From the NCBI RefSeq assembly GCF_900187565.1, contig NZ_FYED01000003.1:203398-267397 (forward strand): a stretch of 64,000 nt of DNA, read 5' to 3'. Below, one piece after another: positions 28,578-38,223 of the stretch; within the stretch, counting starts at the first letter, position 1; every line of letters begins with the position of its first letter. Made by a program: the position numbers and the translations under genes. A model generated the notes under the pieces. The model searched no databases. It was not told the origin of the DNA and worked only from the letters and a program-made list of their open reading frames with translations. The DNA is from Pseudomonas sp. Irchel 3A7 (GTDB taxonomy: Bacteria; Pseudomonadota; Gammaproteobacteria; Pseudomonadales; Pseudomonadaceae).

Positions 28578-29620
28578 GCGTGTTCCTCCAGCAGGCGCCA
28601 GCGCAGTTTTTCACCGGCGCGCAGCGGGATAACGGTCAGCTCGCCAAACGGCAGGCTGGTTGGGGCGATCCACTCTTCGCGGACCAGGGTGATGCGATCG
28701 GTGTTCACCGGCAGGCCATAGAAGCGTGGGCCGTTGAGGCTGGCGAAGGCTTCGAGCTTGTCCAGCGCATTGCGCTGTTCGAAGGCTTCGGCATACATCT
28801 CGATCGCAGCAAAAGCGGTGTAGCAGCCGGCGCAACCGCAGGCGGCTTCCTTGGCGTGCTGGGCGTGGGGTGCCGAGTCGGTGCCGAGGAAGAATTTTTC
28901 GCTGCCGCTGGTGGCGGCATCGAGCAGCGCTTCCTGGTGCGTGTTGCGCTTGAGAATCGGCAGGCAATAGAAATGCGGCCGAATCCCTCCCACCAGCATG
29001 TGGTTGCGGTTGTACAGCAGGTGATGCGCGGTGATGGTCGCGCCAACGTTGGCCGAAGCCGAGTTGACGAACTGCACGGCGTCAGCGGTGGTGATGTGTT
29101 CGAACACCACTTTGAGGGTCGGGAAACGCTCGACCACGCGACGCATGTGCTCATCGATGAAGATTTTTTCGCGGTCGAACACGTCGACATCGCCACGGGT
29201 GACTTCGCCGTGGATCAGCAAGGGCATTCCCACTTCGGCCATGGCCTCGAGTGCAGGGAAGATCTTGTCGATGCTGGTGACGCCAGAGTCCGAGTTGGTG
29301 GTCGCGCCGGCCGGGTACAGCTTGGCGGCGTGAATGAAACCGGTAGCCTTGGCCTCGCGAATTTCTTCGGGTTGGGTGCGGTCGGTCAGGTACAGGACCA
29401 TCAGCGGTTCGAACCGGCTGCCGGCCGGGCGGGCAGCGAGGATGCGCTGGCGGTAGCCGTCGGCCTCAGCCGCATTGCGGACAGGAGGTACCAGGTTGGG
29501 CATGATGATGGCGCGACCAAAGGTGCGCGCGACATCCGCGACGGTATTGGTCAACACGGCACCATCGCGAAGATGAATGTGCCAGTCGTCGGGACGCAGC
29601 AGGGTCAGGCGGTCGGACAT
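28574..29620 (-). CDS. pyrC: Dihydroorotase
   Basis: Zinc enzyme closing carbamoyl aspartate to dihydroorotate in pyrimidine synthesis. Metal ligands are visible in [10 protein letters not shown], the carbamylated lysine in [14 protein letters not shown], the histidines in [11 protein letters not shown] and [11 protein letters not shown], and the aspartate in LGTDSAPHA. The 348-residue length matches the E. coli type. Its stop overlaps the rnt start by four bases. Confidence 0.96.
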   Translation of the reverse strand: MSDRLTLLRPDDWHIHLRDGAVLTNTVADVARTFGRAIIMPNLVPPVRNAAEADGYRQRILAARPAGSRFEPLMVLYLTDRTQPEEIREAKATGFIHAAKLYPAGATTNSDSGVTSIDKIFPALEAMAEVGMPLLIHGEVTRGDVDVFDREKIFIDEHMRRVVERFPTLKVVFEHITTADAVQFVNSASANVGATITAHHLLYNRNHMLVGGIRPHFYCLPILKRNTHQEALLDAATSGSEKFFLGTDSAPHAQHAKEAACGCAGCYTAFAAIEMYAEAFEQRNALDKLEAFASLNGPRFYGLPVNTDRITLVREEWIAPTSLPFGELTVIPLRAGEKLRWRLLEEHA

Positions 29621-29779
29621 GAGGGGATTCCAGGCGGGTCAAACTGAGGGGAATGCTACCGGAAAAGACTCTTGCAGGCACTCGCTATCAAGTTTTGCAG
29701 GAAGCTTCCGATATCCAACAGGTATGCCGTAAACATCTGTGTGTCGGTCTTTTTGTTGTAGAAGCCAGTGGAGCCTCCC

Positions 29780-30685
29780 GTGCGCCAGCGTTATTTAGCC
29801 TTGCTCAGTGTGTTTGCCAGCCTTCCCGCGATGGCGCTCACTTTCCAGACCCGTCTGGAGAGCATTGAGTGGACGGTCGAAGGCGACAAGTTCGAGTGCC
29901 GCCTGACCCAGCCGATCACCGATTTCGGCTCGGGACAGTTCGTGCGTCGAGCCGGAGAGCAGGCGACGTTTCGTCTCAATGCCTACAACGCCATGATGGG
30001 TGGAGGTTCGGCTACCTTGCTGGCCGCCGCATCGCCATGGCAACCGGGGCGGGGCGATATCAATCTGGGTACGGTGAGAATCGGCAGCGGAAACGTGTTG
30101 TTCAACAGCTCCCAGGCTCAGGCCGGACGCTTGATCAGTGGCCTGATGGATGGGCGCAGTCCCGTGGTACGGCATGCCTCTGGCGATGGGCGGGTGTCGG
30201 AAGTGCGCCTGTTACCGGTCAAGTTCAATAAAGCGTTTGCCGACTACCAGGGGTGCGTCGCCAAGCTGTTGCCACAGAATTTCGATCAGGTGAAGCAGTC
30301 CGAAGTCGGATTCCCCGGCGGCGGCATCGAGCTGGATGCTGCCGCGAAAGCCAGGCTGCAGGTGATGCTCGAATTCATGAAGGCCGATCCGACGGTCAAT
30401 CACATCGAACTCGACGGCCATTCCGACAACAGCGGCAATCGCCTGACCAACCGTGACCTGTCACGTCGCCGCGCCCTGGCCGTCATGGAGTTCTTCAAGG
30501 CGAACGGCATCCAGGAGTCGCAGATCACCGTGCGCTTCCATGGCGAGCGTTATCCGCTGGCACCCAATACCAACAACGCCAATCGCTCGAAGAACCGCCG
30601 GGTTGCGGTGCGTCTGGAGCGGGGAGCACCACCGGAACAAGTGGCGCCTCAAGCCACGAAGCCGGCCGCTTCGGCAACATCCTGA
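29780..30685 (+). CDS. motY: MotY-like periplasmic flagellar motor protein
   Basis: Outer-membrane-side ring component that holds stator units in pseudomonad and vibrio polar motors. A signal peptide (LALLSVFASLPAMA) is followed by an N-terminal MotY domain and a C-terminal OmpA-like peptidoglycan-binding domain (HIELDGHSDNSGNRLTNRDL, then RSKNRRVAVRL). I favour the GTG at 29780, which has GTGGAG in front; a GTG at 29768 adds four residues. It lies between pyrC and argG, as in P. aeruginosa. Confidence 0.88.
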   Translation: MRQRYLALLSVFASLPAMALTFQTRLESIEWTVEGDKFECRLTQPITDFGSGQFVRRAGEQATFRLNAYNAMMGGGSATLLAAASPWQPGRGDINLGTVRIGSGNVLFNSSQAQAGRLISGLMDGRSPVVRHASGDGRVSEVRLLPVKFNKAFADYQGCVAKLLPQNFDQVKQSEVGFPGGGIELDAAAKARLQVMLEFMKADPTVNHIELDGHSDNSGNRLTNRDLSRRRALAVMEFFKANGIQESQITVRFHGERYPLAPNTNNANRSKNRRVAVRLERGAPPEQVAPQATKPAASATS

Positions 30686-30697
30686 CTCCTTGGTCAT

Positions 30698-30760
30698 CGT
30701 CGCTCTCTCGACATAATCTGTCGCTTCGTCGTCATAAGCTGTCGCGCCACTGTAAATTAT
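30698..30760. promoter_or_regulatory. ArgR operator upstream of argG, three tandem half-sites
   Basis: Three units with an exact 21-bp period: CGTCGC-N8-CA-N5, TGTCGC-N8-CA-N5 and TGTCGC-N8-AA-N5, starting at 30698, 30719 and 30740. This matches the Pseudomonas ArgR half-site TGTCGC-N8-AA-N5. The array ends 54 bases before the argG ATG. Confidence 0.82.
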
Positions 30761-30814
30761 CCTGCATGAGCGGTAGACTTCTCGGCTTTCCGTAGAACCC
30801 CGTGGAGTGATGGC

Positions 30815-32032
30815 ATGGCGGACGTAAACAAGGTCGTTCTGGCGTATTCCGGCGGCCTGGACACTTCGGTGATCCTCAAGTGGCTGCAGGATACTTATAA
30901 CTGTGAAGTGGTGACCTTCACCGCTGACCTGGGTCAGGGCGAAGAGGTCGAACCGGCACGCGCCAAGGCACAGGCCATGGGCGTGAAAGAAATCTACATC
31001 GACGACTTGCGCGAAGAGTTCGTGCGCGATTTCGTGTTCCCGATGTTCCGCGCCAACACCGTTTACGAAGGCGAGTACCTGCTGGGTACTTCCATCGCTC
31101 GTCCGCTGATCGCCAAGCGCCTGATCGAAATCGCCAACGAAACCGGCGCTGACGCCATTTCCCATGGCGCCACCGGCAAGGGCAATGACCAGGTTCGATT
31201 CGAACTGGGCGCCTACGCCCTGAAACCTGGCGTGAAAGTGATCGCCCCGTGGCGCGAATGGGACCTGCTGTCCCGTGAGAAACTGATGGATTACGCTGAA
31301 AAGCACGCGATCCCGATCGAGCGTCACGGCAAGAAAAAATCCCCATACTCGATGGATGCCAACCTGCTGCACATCTCCTATGAAGGCGGCGTGCTGGAAG
31401 ACACCTGGACCGAGCATGAAGAAGACATGTGGCGCTGGACCGTCTCCCCGGAAAACGCTCCTGACAAGCCGCAGTACCTGGAACTGACTTACCGCAACGG
31501 CGACATCGTGGCCCTGGACGGCGTCGAAATGACCCCGGCCACCGTGCTGGCGACCTTGAACCGTATCGGTGGTGAACACGGTATCGGTCGTCTGGACATC
31601 GTCGAGAACCGTTACGTGGGCATGAAATCCCGTGGCTGCTACGAGACGCCTGGCGGCACCATCATGCTGCGCGCCCACCGTGCGATCGAATCGATCACCC
31701 TGGACCGCGAAGTGGCTCACCTCAAGGACGAGCTGATGCCGAAGTACGCCAGCCTGATCTACACCGGCTACTGGTGGAGTCCTGAGCGTCTGATGCTGCA
31801 ACAGATGATTGATGCGTCCCAGGTTCACGTGAACGGCGTCGTGCGCCTGAAGCTGTACAAGGGCAACGTGATCGTCACCGGTCGCAAGTCCGATGAGTCG
31901 TTGTTCGACGCCAACATCGCGACCTTCGAGGAAGATGGCGGCGCTTACAACCAGGCCGATGCGGCGGGCTTCATCAAGCTCAATGCCTTGCGCATGCGTA
32001 TTGCTGCAAACAAAGGCCGCAAGCTGTTCTGA
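30815..32032 (+). CDS. argG: Argininosuccinate synthase
   Basis: Condenses citrulline and aspartate with ATP to argininosuccinate. The P-loop-like nucleotide motif is [31 protein letters not shown] and [15 protein letters not shown] are family signatures. The 405-residue length is standard. With argF it supplies two consecutive arginine steps in this window, and both have ArgR-type operators. A long hairpin follows the stop. Confidence 0.97.
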   Translation: MADVNKVVLAYSGGLDTSVILKWLQDTYNCEVVTFTADLGQGEEVEPARAKAQAMGVKEIYIDDLREEFVRDFVFPMFRANTVYEGEYLLGTSIARPLIAKRLIEIANETGADAISHGATGKGNDQVRFELGAYALKPGVKVIAPWREWDLLSREKLMDYAEKHAIPIERHGKKKSPYSMDANLLHISYEGGVLEDTWTEHEEDMWRWTVSPENAPDKPQYLELTYRNGDIVALDGVEMTPATVLATLNRIGGEHGIGRLDIVENRYVGMKSRGCYETPGGTIMLRAHRAIESITLDREVAHLKDELMPKYASLIYTGYWWSPERLMLQQMIDASQVHVNGVVRLKLYKGNVIVTGRKSDESLFDANIATFEEDGGAYNQADAAGFIKLNALRMRIAANKGRKLF

Positions 32033-32052
32033 GTGGTTTGAGCCTGTGATGG

Positions 32053-32085
32053 ATTTGTGGCCTCGTCATCGACGGGGCCACAAAT
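32053..32085 (+). terminator. Hairpin after argG
   Basis: ATTTGTGGCC and GGCCACAAAT are perfectly complementary over ten bases with a 13-base loop. The T run comes only after CTGCAAGAGG, so intrinsic termination may be weak. Confidence 0.6.
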
Positions 32086-32157
32086 CTGCAAGAGGTTTTT
32101 TAAATGTGCGATACAACGATTCACGTTTGACCTGATAGATACCTTCCCGTCTGCCTC

Positions 32158-32838
32158 TCACTGATCGGACCTATCCTGCTGCTGAGCGTTGTGTGTCAGT
32201 CGGCAATCGGGGTCCATGACAGTCATCCCCTGCGAACTCAAGTTATAAGCCACACAGAAATGGGCGCTGCCGCGTTTTTTTGTCTGTTTGAAATATTTGA
32301 GTACACGTCCATTCAGTAATTTTTCCGATTCCGCACCGGTAAGAAACAAAATGACGCGCGGCCGCTTTTCCTGTGTCCTTTGTATCTTCTCCAGTGAAGC
32401 GCTGAGTTCGGGTTTGTTTTTCATCCGGCGTGTATCGATGATGTGCAGATCCCTCAGTAATTCGGGCAGGCGAATATGGAGCGGAGGCTGCAACCCTGTT
32501 TCGTCTGGCGGAGCCTGTGCACTGCCGGGAGAGGCGGCTGGCCGCAAGTCATTTACCGAAGCATTGTTTTCCTGTGTCTGCGCCTCGTTCATGGCCTTCA
32601 GAAAATGCTCGTCCTTTTCAAAATCAGAAGGTGAGTACAGAGATCGGTAATTGAAGTTGAGTGTGGCAAAGAAAAGGAACAGTAGATAAAAGGGGAAGCT
32701 GATCAGAAACCAGACATATATCTCTCTTTCCTGATTGTCCAGGAACGGAAGAGAGATCGCTGCCGATGTTTCAGACAGCGTTGCGAATGTCGCGATTATT
32801 GTCATGGGGTTGGTTATTCTTTTTTTAAATTTGTTCAT
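32158..32838 (-). CDS. Uncharacterised two-helix membrane protein
   Basis: A 226-residue protein of unknown function. Two hydrophobic segments lie near residues 12-33 and 41-61, joined by DNQEREIY, and are followed by NFNYRSLYSPSDFEKDEHF. A low-complexity linker rich in A, P and S (about 90-115) leads to a soluble C-terminal part with RPRVILFLTGAESEK and RGSAHFCVAYNL. I recall a similar 2TM module with an LYAPSDF-like linker in other uncharacterised bacterial proteins, with varied C-termini, but could not search. Composition is more AT-rich than its neighbours. Confidence 0.7.
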   Translation of the reverse strand: MNKFKKRITNPMTIIATFATLSETSAAISLPFLDNQEREIYVWFLISFPFYLLFLFFATLNFNYRSLYSPSDFEKDEHFLKAMNEAQTQENNASVNDLRPAASPGSAQAPPDETGLQPPLHIRLPELLRDLHIIDTRRMKNKPELSASLEKIQRTQEKRPRVILFLTGAESEKLLNGRVLKYFKQTKKRGSAHFCVAYNLSSQGMTVMDPDCRLTHNAQQQDRSDQ

Positions 32839-33378
32839 TCCTGTTACTCGTCGTGTTGTGTGTTTTCTCGTTCAGATTGAGATGTAATGCGCGTTATTGA
32901 GAGTTATGTTACGCCATTCATTTGTCTTTAATGTCTTCGTGTTGGCTGTAAGTCATGTTTATTTTGTTTTTTTCGGTCGGTGGTTTGATGCTGTTGGTTT
33001 GATAATAATTATCTATCTGGAATTTTTTGCTGTAAGAGTAAATGGGTGCTCGATGTGTGATATTTCTGGTGTGAGTGTTTTAGTGGGTGACGTCAGTTGA
33101 ATTTTAGTGTCGAGTGTCCATTTGGATGTTGTTTGCTGGATTTTGGTTTTTGTTTTTAAGTTGCAAGTTGATACTAAAAATGTTGTAAAGCGTAATTTGC
33201 TCGCGCGGATACAATTTTTTTCGCGTTGTGTTCGAGGGTGTTTTGTAGGACTAATCCGCGATTCTTGTAGGGAATGTCTCTTGGTGCAGGTCGTTGGGGG
33301 GGGCGGCATGCCATGGGTGAAACGACTAGGCTATTGTGCTGGCTCTAAAAATTCGAACAGCGAAAATTGGACTTGCCC
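32839..33378. other. AT-rich stretch without a convincing gene
   Basis: This 540-base gap is much poorer in GC than the rest of the window and has many T runs. Short open frames exist (32897-33100 and 33107-33382) but lack ribosome sites and normal codon use. It must hold the promoters of the divergent 2TM gene and response regulator. It may also hide a small RNA; I see no defined structure. Confidence 0.6.
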
Positions 33379-34005
33379 ATGAATAAAGTGCTGATCGTGG
33401 ATGATCACCCCGTCATTCGTCTTGCGGTACGTATGCTAATGGAGCGTCATGGCTACGAAGTTGTTGCAGAAACCGATAACGGCGTGGATGCATTGCAACT
33501 TGCTCGCGAACACATGCCGGATATTGTCATTCTGGATATCGGAATACCGAAACTGGACGGGCTGGAAGTTATTGCGCGTCTTGCATCAGCGGCAATGCCC
33601 ATGAAAGTGCTGATATTGACTTCCCAGGCTCCCGGACACTTTTCCATGCGTTGCATGCAATCGGGGGCTGCGGGGTATGTTTGCAAGCAGCAGGATCTCA
33701 CGGAGTTACTCAGTGCGATAAAAGCGGTTTTGTCCGGTTACAGCTACTTCCCCAATCAGGCTTTACATACCGTGCGCGCCAGTCTCGGGAACGCCAGTGA
33801 AGCCGATATGGTGGATCGCCTGTCAGGGCGGGAAATGATGGTCTTGCAACAGCTGGCCAGGGGCAAGACCAACAAGGAGATTGCCGATGGGATGTTTCTC
33901 AGCAACAAGACCGTCAGTACTTACAAGACGCGCCTGTTGCTGAAGCTCAATGCACGCTCCCTGGTAGACCTGATCGAACTGGCTCAGCGCAATGGGCTAG
34001 TGTGA
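33379..34005 (+). CDS. NarL/LuxR-family response regulator (orphan)
   Basis: A 208-residue two-domain regulator. The receiver has the acidic pair Asp8-Asp9 and the phosphoacceptor Asp53 (IVILDIGIPKLDG), and the C-terminal LuxR-type helix-turn-helix reads LARGKTNKEIADGMFLS and NKTVSTYKTRLLLKL. It resembles the BvgA/EvgA/RocA group. The ATG at 33379 has only a weak ribosome site. No sensor kinase is adjacent, so its partner is encoded elsewhere. A terminator shared with the opposite-strand small gene follows. Confidence 0.9.
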   Translation: MNKVLIVDDHPVIRLAVRMLMERHGYEVVAETDNGVDALQLAREHMPDIVILDIGIPKLDGLEVIARLASAAMPMKVLILTSQAPGHFSMRCMQSGAAGYVCKQQDLTELLSAIKAVLSGYSYFPNQALHTVRASLGNASEADMVDRLSGREMMVLQQLARGKTNKEIADGMFLSNKTVSTYKTRLLLKLNARSLVDLIELAQRNGLV

Positions 34006-34065
34006 TTTTTTCCGGGGCGACCATAGGTGATGAACGGGCATTTATCGCGGTTCGGCACACAGTAA

Positions 34066-34089
34066 AAAGCCTCCGTTTCGGGAGGCTTT
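34066..34089. terminator. Bidirectional terminator
   Basis: AAAGCCTCC and GGAGGCTTT pair around a six-base loop, between the response regulator and the converging 59-residue gene. Confidence 0.82.
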
Positions 34090-34095
34090 CAGGTG

Positions 34096-34275
34096 TCATA
34101 AATCAAAGTCGTAATCGGCCAATTGCTTTTGCAGTCGGCGCTCCTCCAGCAGATTGTCGATGGTACGCCGTTTGCTCAGGTTGGTTTTCGCTACTTCAAC
34201 CACAGGTTCGGCATCATCAGCCTCAACGGCAGTGAATTCTTCATCTACGTCCAATTGCTCTTTGCCAGTGCTCAT
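34096..34275 (-). CDS. Small acidic protein, PA3496 family
   Basis: A 59-residue protein read on the minus strand, starting MSTGKEQLDVDEEF and ending QLADYDFDL. It has an acidic first half and a basic, helical second half (LSKRRTIDNLLEERRLQK). I recognise it as the PA3496-type protein that lies beside nth in Pseudomonas; NCBI names the family as a putative envelope integrity protein, but the role is not clear to me. The frame is open from ATG to TGA, GGAG lies upstream, and position is conserved. Confidence 0.82.
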   Translation of the reverse strand: MSTGKEQLDVDEEFTAVEADDAEPVVEVAKTNLSKRRTIDNLLEERRLQKQLADYDFDL

Positions 34276-34381
34276 TTAGTTACTCCAGGCTAAGAAGGCC
34301 TTTGGGGCTCCTTATATCGACAATCTCCCGGCGGGTAAAAAAGATTTTTTCAATCGACGAATCAATAAATCCAATAGTGGC

Positions 34382-35020
34382 TCAATCGTCGGAGGTCTTG
34401 TGCTTGTATTCGCACAAGTCTTCGATGCGGCAACTGCCACACCGGGGCTTGCGGGCCAGGCAAACGTAGCGACCGTGAAGGATCAACCAGTGGTGGGAGT
34501 CGAGCAGGTACTCCTTGGGCACGAACTTCATGAGTTTTTTCTCGACTTCGACCACATTCTTGCCGGGCGCAATGCCGGTGCGGTTACTGACTCGGAAAAT
34601 ATGGGTGTCCACGGCCATGGTCAGCTGGCGAAATGCGGTATTGAGTACCACGTTGGCAGTTTTGCGGCCCACGCCTGGCAGGGCTTCCAACTCTTCACGG
34701 GTCTGTGGCACTTCCCCGGCATGACGTTCCACCAGCAAGCGACAGGTCTCGATCACGTTTTTCGCTTTGCTGTTGAACAGGCCGATGGTCTTGATGTATT
34801 CCGACAGGCCCTCGACACCCAGGGCATGGATTGCCGCAGGGGTATTGGCTATCGGGAACAGTTTTGCCGTGGCCTTGTTGACGCCGACATCGGTCGATTG
34901 CGCCGAAAGAATCACCGCAATCAGCAGTTCAAACGGTGAGGAATAGGCCAGTTCGGTCTTCGGTTCCGGGTTGTCTTCATGCAGCCTGCGGAAAATTTCC
35001 AGACGTTTTGCGGCATTCAT
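34382..35020 (-). CDS. nth: Endonuclease III
   Basis: DNA glycosylase/AP lyase for oxidised pyrimidines. The helix-hairpin-helix LEALPGVGRKTANVVL carries the catalytic lysine, and the catalytic aspartate follows in VDTHIFRVSNRTG. The 4Fe-4S ligands follow C-x6-C-x2-C-x5-C (CLARKPRCGSCRIEDLC). The length is 212 residues. It is downstream of rsxE and probably part of the same transcript, as in many gammaproteobacteria. Confidence 0.96.
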   Translation of the reverse strand: MNAAKRLEIFRRLHEDNPEPKTELAYSSPFELLIAVILSAQSTDVGVNKATAKLFPIANTPAAIHALGVEGLSEYIKTIGLFNSKAKNVIETCRLLVERHAGEVPQTREELEALPGVGRKTANVVLNTAFRQLTMAVDTHIFRVSNRTGIAPGKNVVEVEKKLMKFVPKEYLLDSHHWLILHGRYVCLARKPRCGSCRIEDLCEYKHKTSDD

Positions 35021-35045
35021 GGGCAGTGCGATTCCTCGAAAGCGG

Positions 35046-35633
35046 TCAGTGTGAAGGTGTCGGGCGCTGCCAGGCCTGCCATGCGGCGACCAGCAACCCC
35101 AGCAAAATGAAGCTACCAGGGGCCAGTGTGGCCAGGCGCAAGCCTCCGTCGGCGGTCAGCACCCAGCCGCGCCAATCCGTTTGCGTCGCAGCAGCGAGCC
35201 ACGGTAGATGATTACCCAGAGTCCCGTTACCAATAAGTTCGCGCAGCACGCCCAGGCCCACCATCAATGCACCGAACAGGCCGCACAGGCGCAGGCGATC
35301 GCGCCAACTGCTCTGGAAGAAACCCGTGAGGTCGAGCACGACACATTGCAATGCAATCAAGGCGGTATAGATTCCCACCTGTTGATGCCATTGCAACGAC
35401 CAGGTTTGCGCCCCGAGTTCCGCGCAACTGGTCAGCGTTGCGGCGAGCAGCACGCTTGCCGGCAAATGCGTCGCCGCATGCAAGCGCGGGCGCAGTGCAT
35501 TCATGCCCAGCCCAAAAACACTGATCACCACGATGAACATCAGCCACAGGCCAAGCGCGCTCACCAGTGAACCGGTGGCGCCGATAAGCGGCGCGAGCAT
35601 CAGTGAATGCTGCAACAGTAATGATTTACTCAT
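35046..35633 (-). CDS. rsxE: Electron transport complex subunit RsxE
   Basis: Integral membrane subunit of the Rnf/Rsx ion-translocating complex. The 195-residue protein has about six helices and the family stretch GFFQSSWRDRLRLCGLFGALM, with GNGTLGNHLPW near the middle. I choose the start at 35633 (MSKSLLLQHSLML), which overlaps the end of rsxG by eight bases. It is the last rsx gene before nth. Confidence 0.85.
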   Translation of the reverse strand: MSKSLLLQHSLMLAPLIGATGSLVSALGLWLMFIVVISVFGLGMNALRPRLHAATHLPASVLLAATLTSCAELGAQTWSLQWHQQVGIYTALIALQCVVLDLTGFFQSSWRDRLRLCGLFGALMVGLGVLRELIGNGTLGNHLPWLAAATQTDWRGWVLTADGGLRLATLAPGSFILLGLLVAAWQAWQRPTPSH

Positions 35634-36237
35634 GGGAAGGGCTCCCAAGCAGTTGTTGTCGGTGCTCATCGAAGTAGCGCAGCGCGTCATGGGTGGCGTT
35701 TATCACCGCTCTGGAAGTCATTGTCGCGCCTGCAATCTGGTCGAATTGCCCTTGATCCTTTTTCAAGGCCCAGCCGTTGTCGACCGGATCGGTTCGGGAC
35801 TTGCCGGAAAACATTTGAAGCCAGGCATTGGGCCAGTCGGCGATCCGTGCGCCGAGCCCCGGTGTTTCCGCTTGCTTGAGAGTTTTGATGCCAATCAGCC
35901 TCCCGTTAGCGTCGACGGCGATCAGCAGTTCGATGGCGCCTGCGTAACCCAGGGTCTGGCTGCGCAGCAGCACGGCATACGCCTGCCCGGCCTTGGTTGC
36001 CCGGTAGCCCGTCAGCAGTGTGCTGTTGCCCAGTGCTGTTTTTTCGAGTGTGAGCGTTTGATCCAGAGGCTGATTGTCGTAGCTGCCGGGCGGTAGCAGG
36101 TCCAGCAGGTTACGACTGTCGATCAGGCGTTGCTCCGCCGCGATCCGTGGCTCGCTGCTGTGCTGCGCGAACCAGGTCAGGCCGACTCCGAGGACGGCCA
36201 GTAATGTCAGGACGGCAACGCTCGAAGCTCGGTTCAT
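35626..36237 (-). CDS. rsxG: Electron transport complex subunit RsxG
   Basis: Periplasm-facing subunit with covalently bound FMN. One N-terminal helix (AVLTLLAVLGVGLTWF) precedes an FMN-binding domain. The flavinylation motif appears as IAGATMTSRAV, where the usual S/T before GAT is alanine, while the threonine that takes FMN is kept. The start at 36237 overlaps rsxD by four bases and gives 203 residues. It overlaps rsxE by eight bases. Confidence 0.88.
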   Translation of the reverse strand: MNRASSVAVLTLLAVLGVGLTWFAQHSSEPRIAAEQRLIDSRNLLDLLPPGSYDNQPLDQTLTLEKTALGNSTLLTGYRATKAGQAYAVLLRSQTLGYAGAIELLIAVDANGRLIGIKTLKQAETPGLGARIADWPNAWLQMFSGKSRTDPVDNGWALKKDQGQFDQIAGATMTSRAVINATHDALRYFDEHRQQLLGSPSHE

Positions 36238-37220
36238 GATGCCATCCGCTGCTGTCTGGCCGCGACAAACCGCTCCAGCGCCGGCACACAGAGGTTCATC
36301 AACAGCACCGCAAAAGCCACGCCGTCCGGGTAGCCGCCCCACGTACGAATCAGATACGTCAGCAGCCCGACACCGATGCCGAACAGCAGTCGTGCGCCAG
36401 GGCTTTTGGCGCCGGACACCGGTTCTGTAACGATAAAGAACGCTCCCAGCATGCTGGCGCCGGTCAGTAGATGAAACAGCGGTGAGCCGTGGGAATCGGA
36501 GCCCGAGCCGTTCCAGCACAATAGACTGATGATAAACAGGCTGGCGAGCATGCCGACCGGCGCATGCCAGCTGAACACGCGTCGTTGCAGTAGAAACGCG
36601 CCACCCGCGAGAAAGGCCAGGTTCACCCATTCCACACCGCGACCACCGAAATGACCAAACGCCGGATGGGCCGAGAACAGTTCGTCCATGGTGAGGCTTT
36701 TATTGATCCGCAGGCTGTCCAGTGCCGTGGCTCCAACCCACGCATCCGGGGTTGGAGCGAAACCGAACACTTGATGTAACCCGCCCGTCAGATTCAAACC
36801 GTGGGACGCCGGCCAGTGGGTCATCTGTTGCGGAAAAGCCACCATTACCAGAGCAAAACCAAGCATCGCCGGATTGAACGGATTACTTCCGACACCGCCA
36901 TACAGGTGTTTACCGAACACCATGGCAAACGCGGCAGCACTCACCGTCAGCCACCACGGGCAATAGGGTGGCAAGGCCAGGGCCAACAGGGTTGCACTGA
37001 CGAGGGCGCTGCCATCGCTCAAGGTCGGTTTGAGGGGGCGCTTGCGCAATTGCAGTACCGCCGCTTCAGCGGCCAGTGCACTGGCGCCTGCCAGCATCAG
37101 ATTGATCAACACCCCCCAGCCGTATAGCCAGAACAACGCCAGCATCCCTGGCAACGTAGCCAGTAGAACCAGTTTCATGGCCTGCTGAAGGCGTTCGTCG
37201 ACCGACTCAAGGGGTTGCAT
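36234..37220 (-). CDS. rsxD: Electron transport complex subunit RsxD
   Basis: Polytopic membrane subunit with covalent FMN, related to NqrB. Family segments include [17 protein letters not shown] and GCCxWGGYPDG-like [20 protein letters not shown] candidate flavinylation threonine lies in [10 protein letters not shown] favour the ATG at 37220, which has GGTGG upstream; an ATG at 37226 is also possible. The start lies inside the end of the rsxB-like gene, leaving no space for rsxC. The product is about 328 residues. Confidence 0.88.
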   Translation of the reverse strand: MQPLESVDERLQQAMKLVLLATLPGMLALFWLYGWGVLINLMLAGASALAAEAAVLQLRKRPLKPTLSDGSALVSATLLALALPPYCPWWLTVSAAAFAMVFGKHLYGGVGSNPFNPAMLGFALVMVAFPQQMTHWPASHGLNLTGGLHQVFGFAPTPDAWVGATALDSLRINKSLTMDELFSAHPAFGHFGGRGVEWVNLAFLAGGAFLLQRRVFSWHAPVGMLASLFIISLLCWNGSGSDSHGSPLFHLLTGASMLGAFFIVTEPVSGAKSPGARLLFGIGVGLLTYLIRTWGGYPDGVAFAVLLMNLCVPALERFVAARQQRMAS

Positions 37221-38223
37221 AGGCATCCACCTGGCGTTCGGCTTCACTGACGGCACGTTCCAGGGTTTCGATCTGCTCGGCGGGCGCCTCGGCGGCTTGG
37301 GCTTTTTTGAGTTCCGCGCGGCGCATGGCCAACTGGATCTTCGCCCGATTCAGGTCGGCATTCTTCGGTGGAGCAGCAACCGTAGCGGGTGTCGGGGACG
37401 GCGGCGTTGCGCTTTCCAGTTGTGCCAAGGTTTGCTCGGCGGCTTCGAATTGCTGTTGCAGAGCGATCAACTGCGACTGTTGTTCGAAGGTCGGCGGATG
37501 GCCAAAAGCCTTGAGTGACTTGGTCAGTTGCGCCCGACTCATTGCCAGATCGATCTTGGCTTTCTTCAGCGCCGCATCGGCATTGGCGGCTTTCTGTGCG
37601 CGGACGCGTTCGAGGGCGGCTTGCACCGGGTCAAGCGCCACTTGCGCGGGTTGGGCGGCGCGTTGCGCACGGGCCTGGCGCTCGGCGGCTTTTTGTTGTT
37701 CTTCGTGCAGCAGGCGGGCGTTGCGTTGCTCGAAACGGCGTCGTGCGTGATTACGTTTGGCGGCGCGGGCCCGTTGTTCTTCCAGGCTGAACGCCAGGCC
37801 ACCGACAATCGGCAGCACGGTGGCCATCGGCAACGGATGCATTTCGATGCAATCCACAGGGCATGGCGCCACGCAGAGGTCACAACCGGTGCATTCGTCG
37901 ATAATCACCGTGTGCATCAGCTTGGCCGCGCCGACGATGGCGTCTACCGGGCAGGCCTGGATGCACTTGGTGCAACCGATGCACTCGGCTTCGCGGATGT
38001 ACGCAATCTGTGCCGGGGCGGATCCACGGCTGAGATCCAGTTCCAGCACCGGTACCTTCAGCAGTTCGGCCAGGGCGTTGATGGTTTCGTTGCCGCCCGG
38101 TGGACACTTGTTGATCGGCTCGCCGTTGGCGATGCCTTCAGCGTAGGGCTTGCATCCGGGATGGCCGCACTTGCCGCATTGGGTCTGCGGCAAGAGAGCG
38201 TCGATGCGTTGAATCAGACTCAT
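37207..38223 (-). CDS. rsxB: RsxB-like iron-sulfur protein with RsxC-like tail, no membrane anchor
   Basis: Iron-sulfur subunit of the Rsx complex, 338 residues. Cys16, Cys19, Cys24 and Cys40 form the first 4Fe-4S site; Cys81-Cys91 and Cys111-Cys121 form two ferredoxin-type sites. Two features are odd. The protein starts [17 protein letters not shown], lacking the N-terminal helix usual in RnfB. After residue 145 it continues for about 190 residues of charged, alanine-rich helix with two related units ([15 protein letters not shown] at 221 and [15 protein letters not shown] at 293) like the tail of RsxC. The start overlaps rsxA in ATGA, so it is fixed. Confidence 0.88.
   Translation of the reverse strand: MSLIQRIDALLPQTQCGKCGHPGCKPYAEGIANGEPINKCPPGGNETINALAELLKVPVLELDLSRGSAPAQIAYIREAECIGCTKCIQACPVDAIVGAAKLMHTVIIDECTGCDLCVAPCPVDCIEMHPLPMATVLPIVGGLAFSLEEQRARAAKRNHARRRFEQRNARLLHEEQQKAAERQARAQRAAQPAQVALDPVQAALERVRAQKAANADAALKKAKIDLAMSRAQLTKSLKAFGHPPTFEQQSQLIALQQQFEAAEQTLAQLESATPPSPTPATVAAPPKNADLNRAKIQLAMRRAELKKAQAAEAPAEQIETLERAVSEAERQVDAYATP

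Noticed and set aside
32897..33100. Hydrophobic 67-residue frame in the AT-rich gap
   Set aside because: Its hydrophobicity follows from T-rich DNA; the start is TTG with no ribosome site. I cannot exclude it fully.
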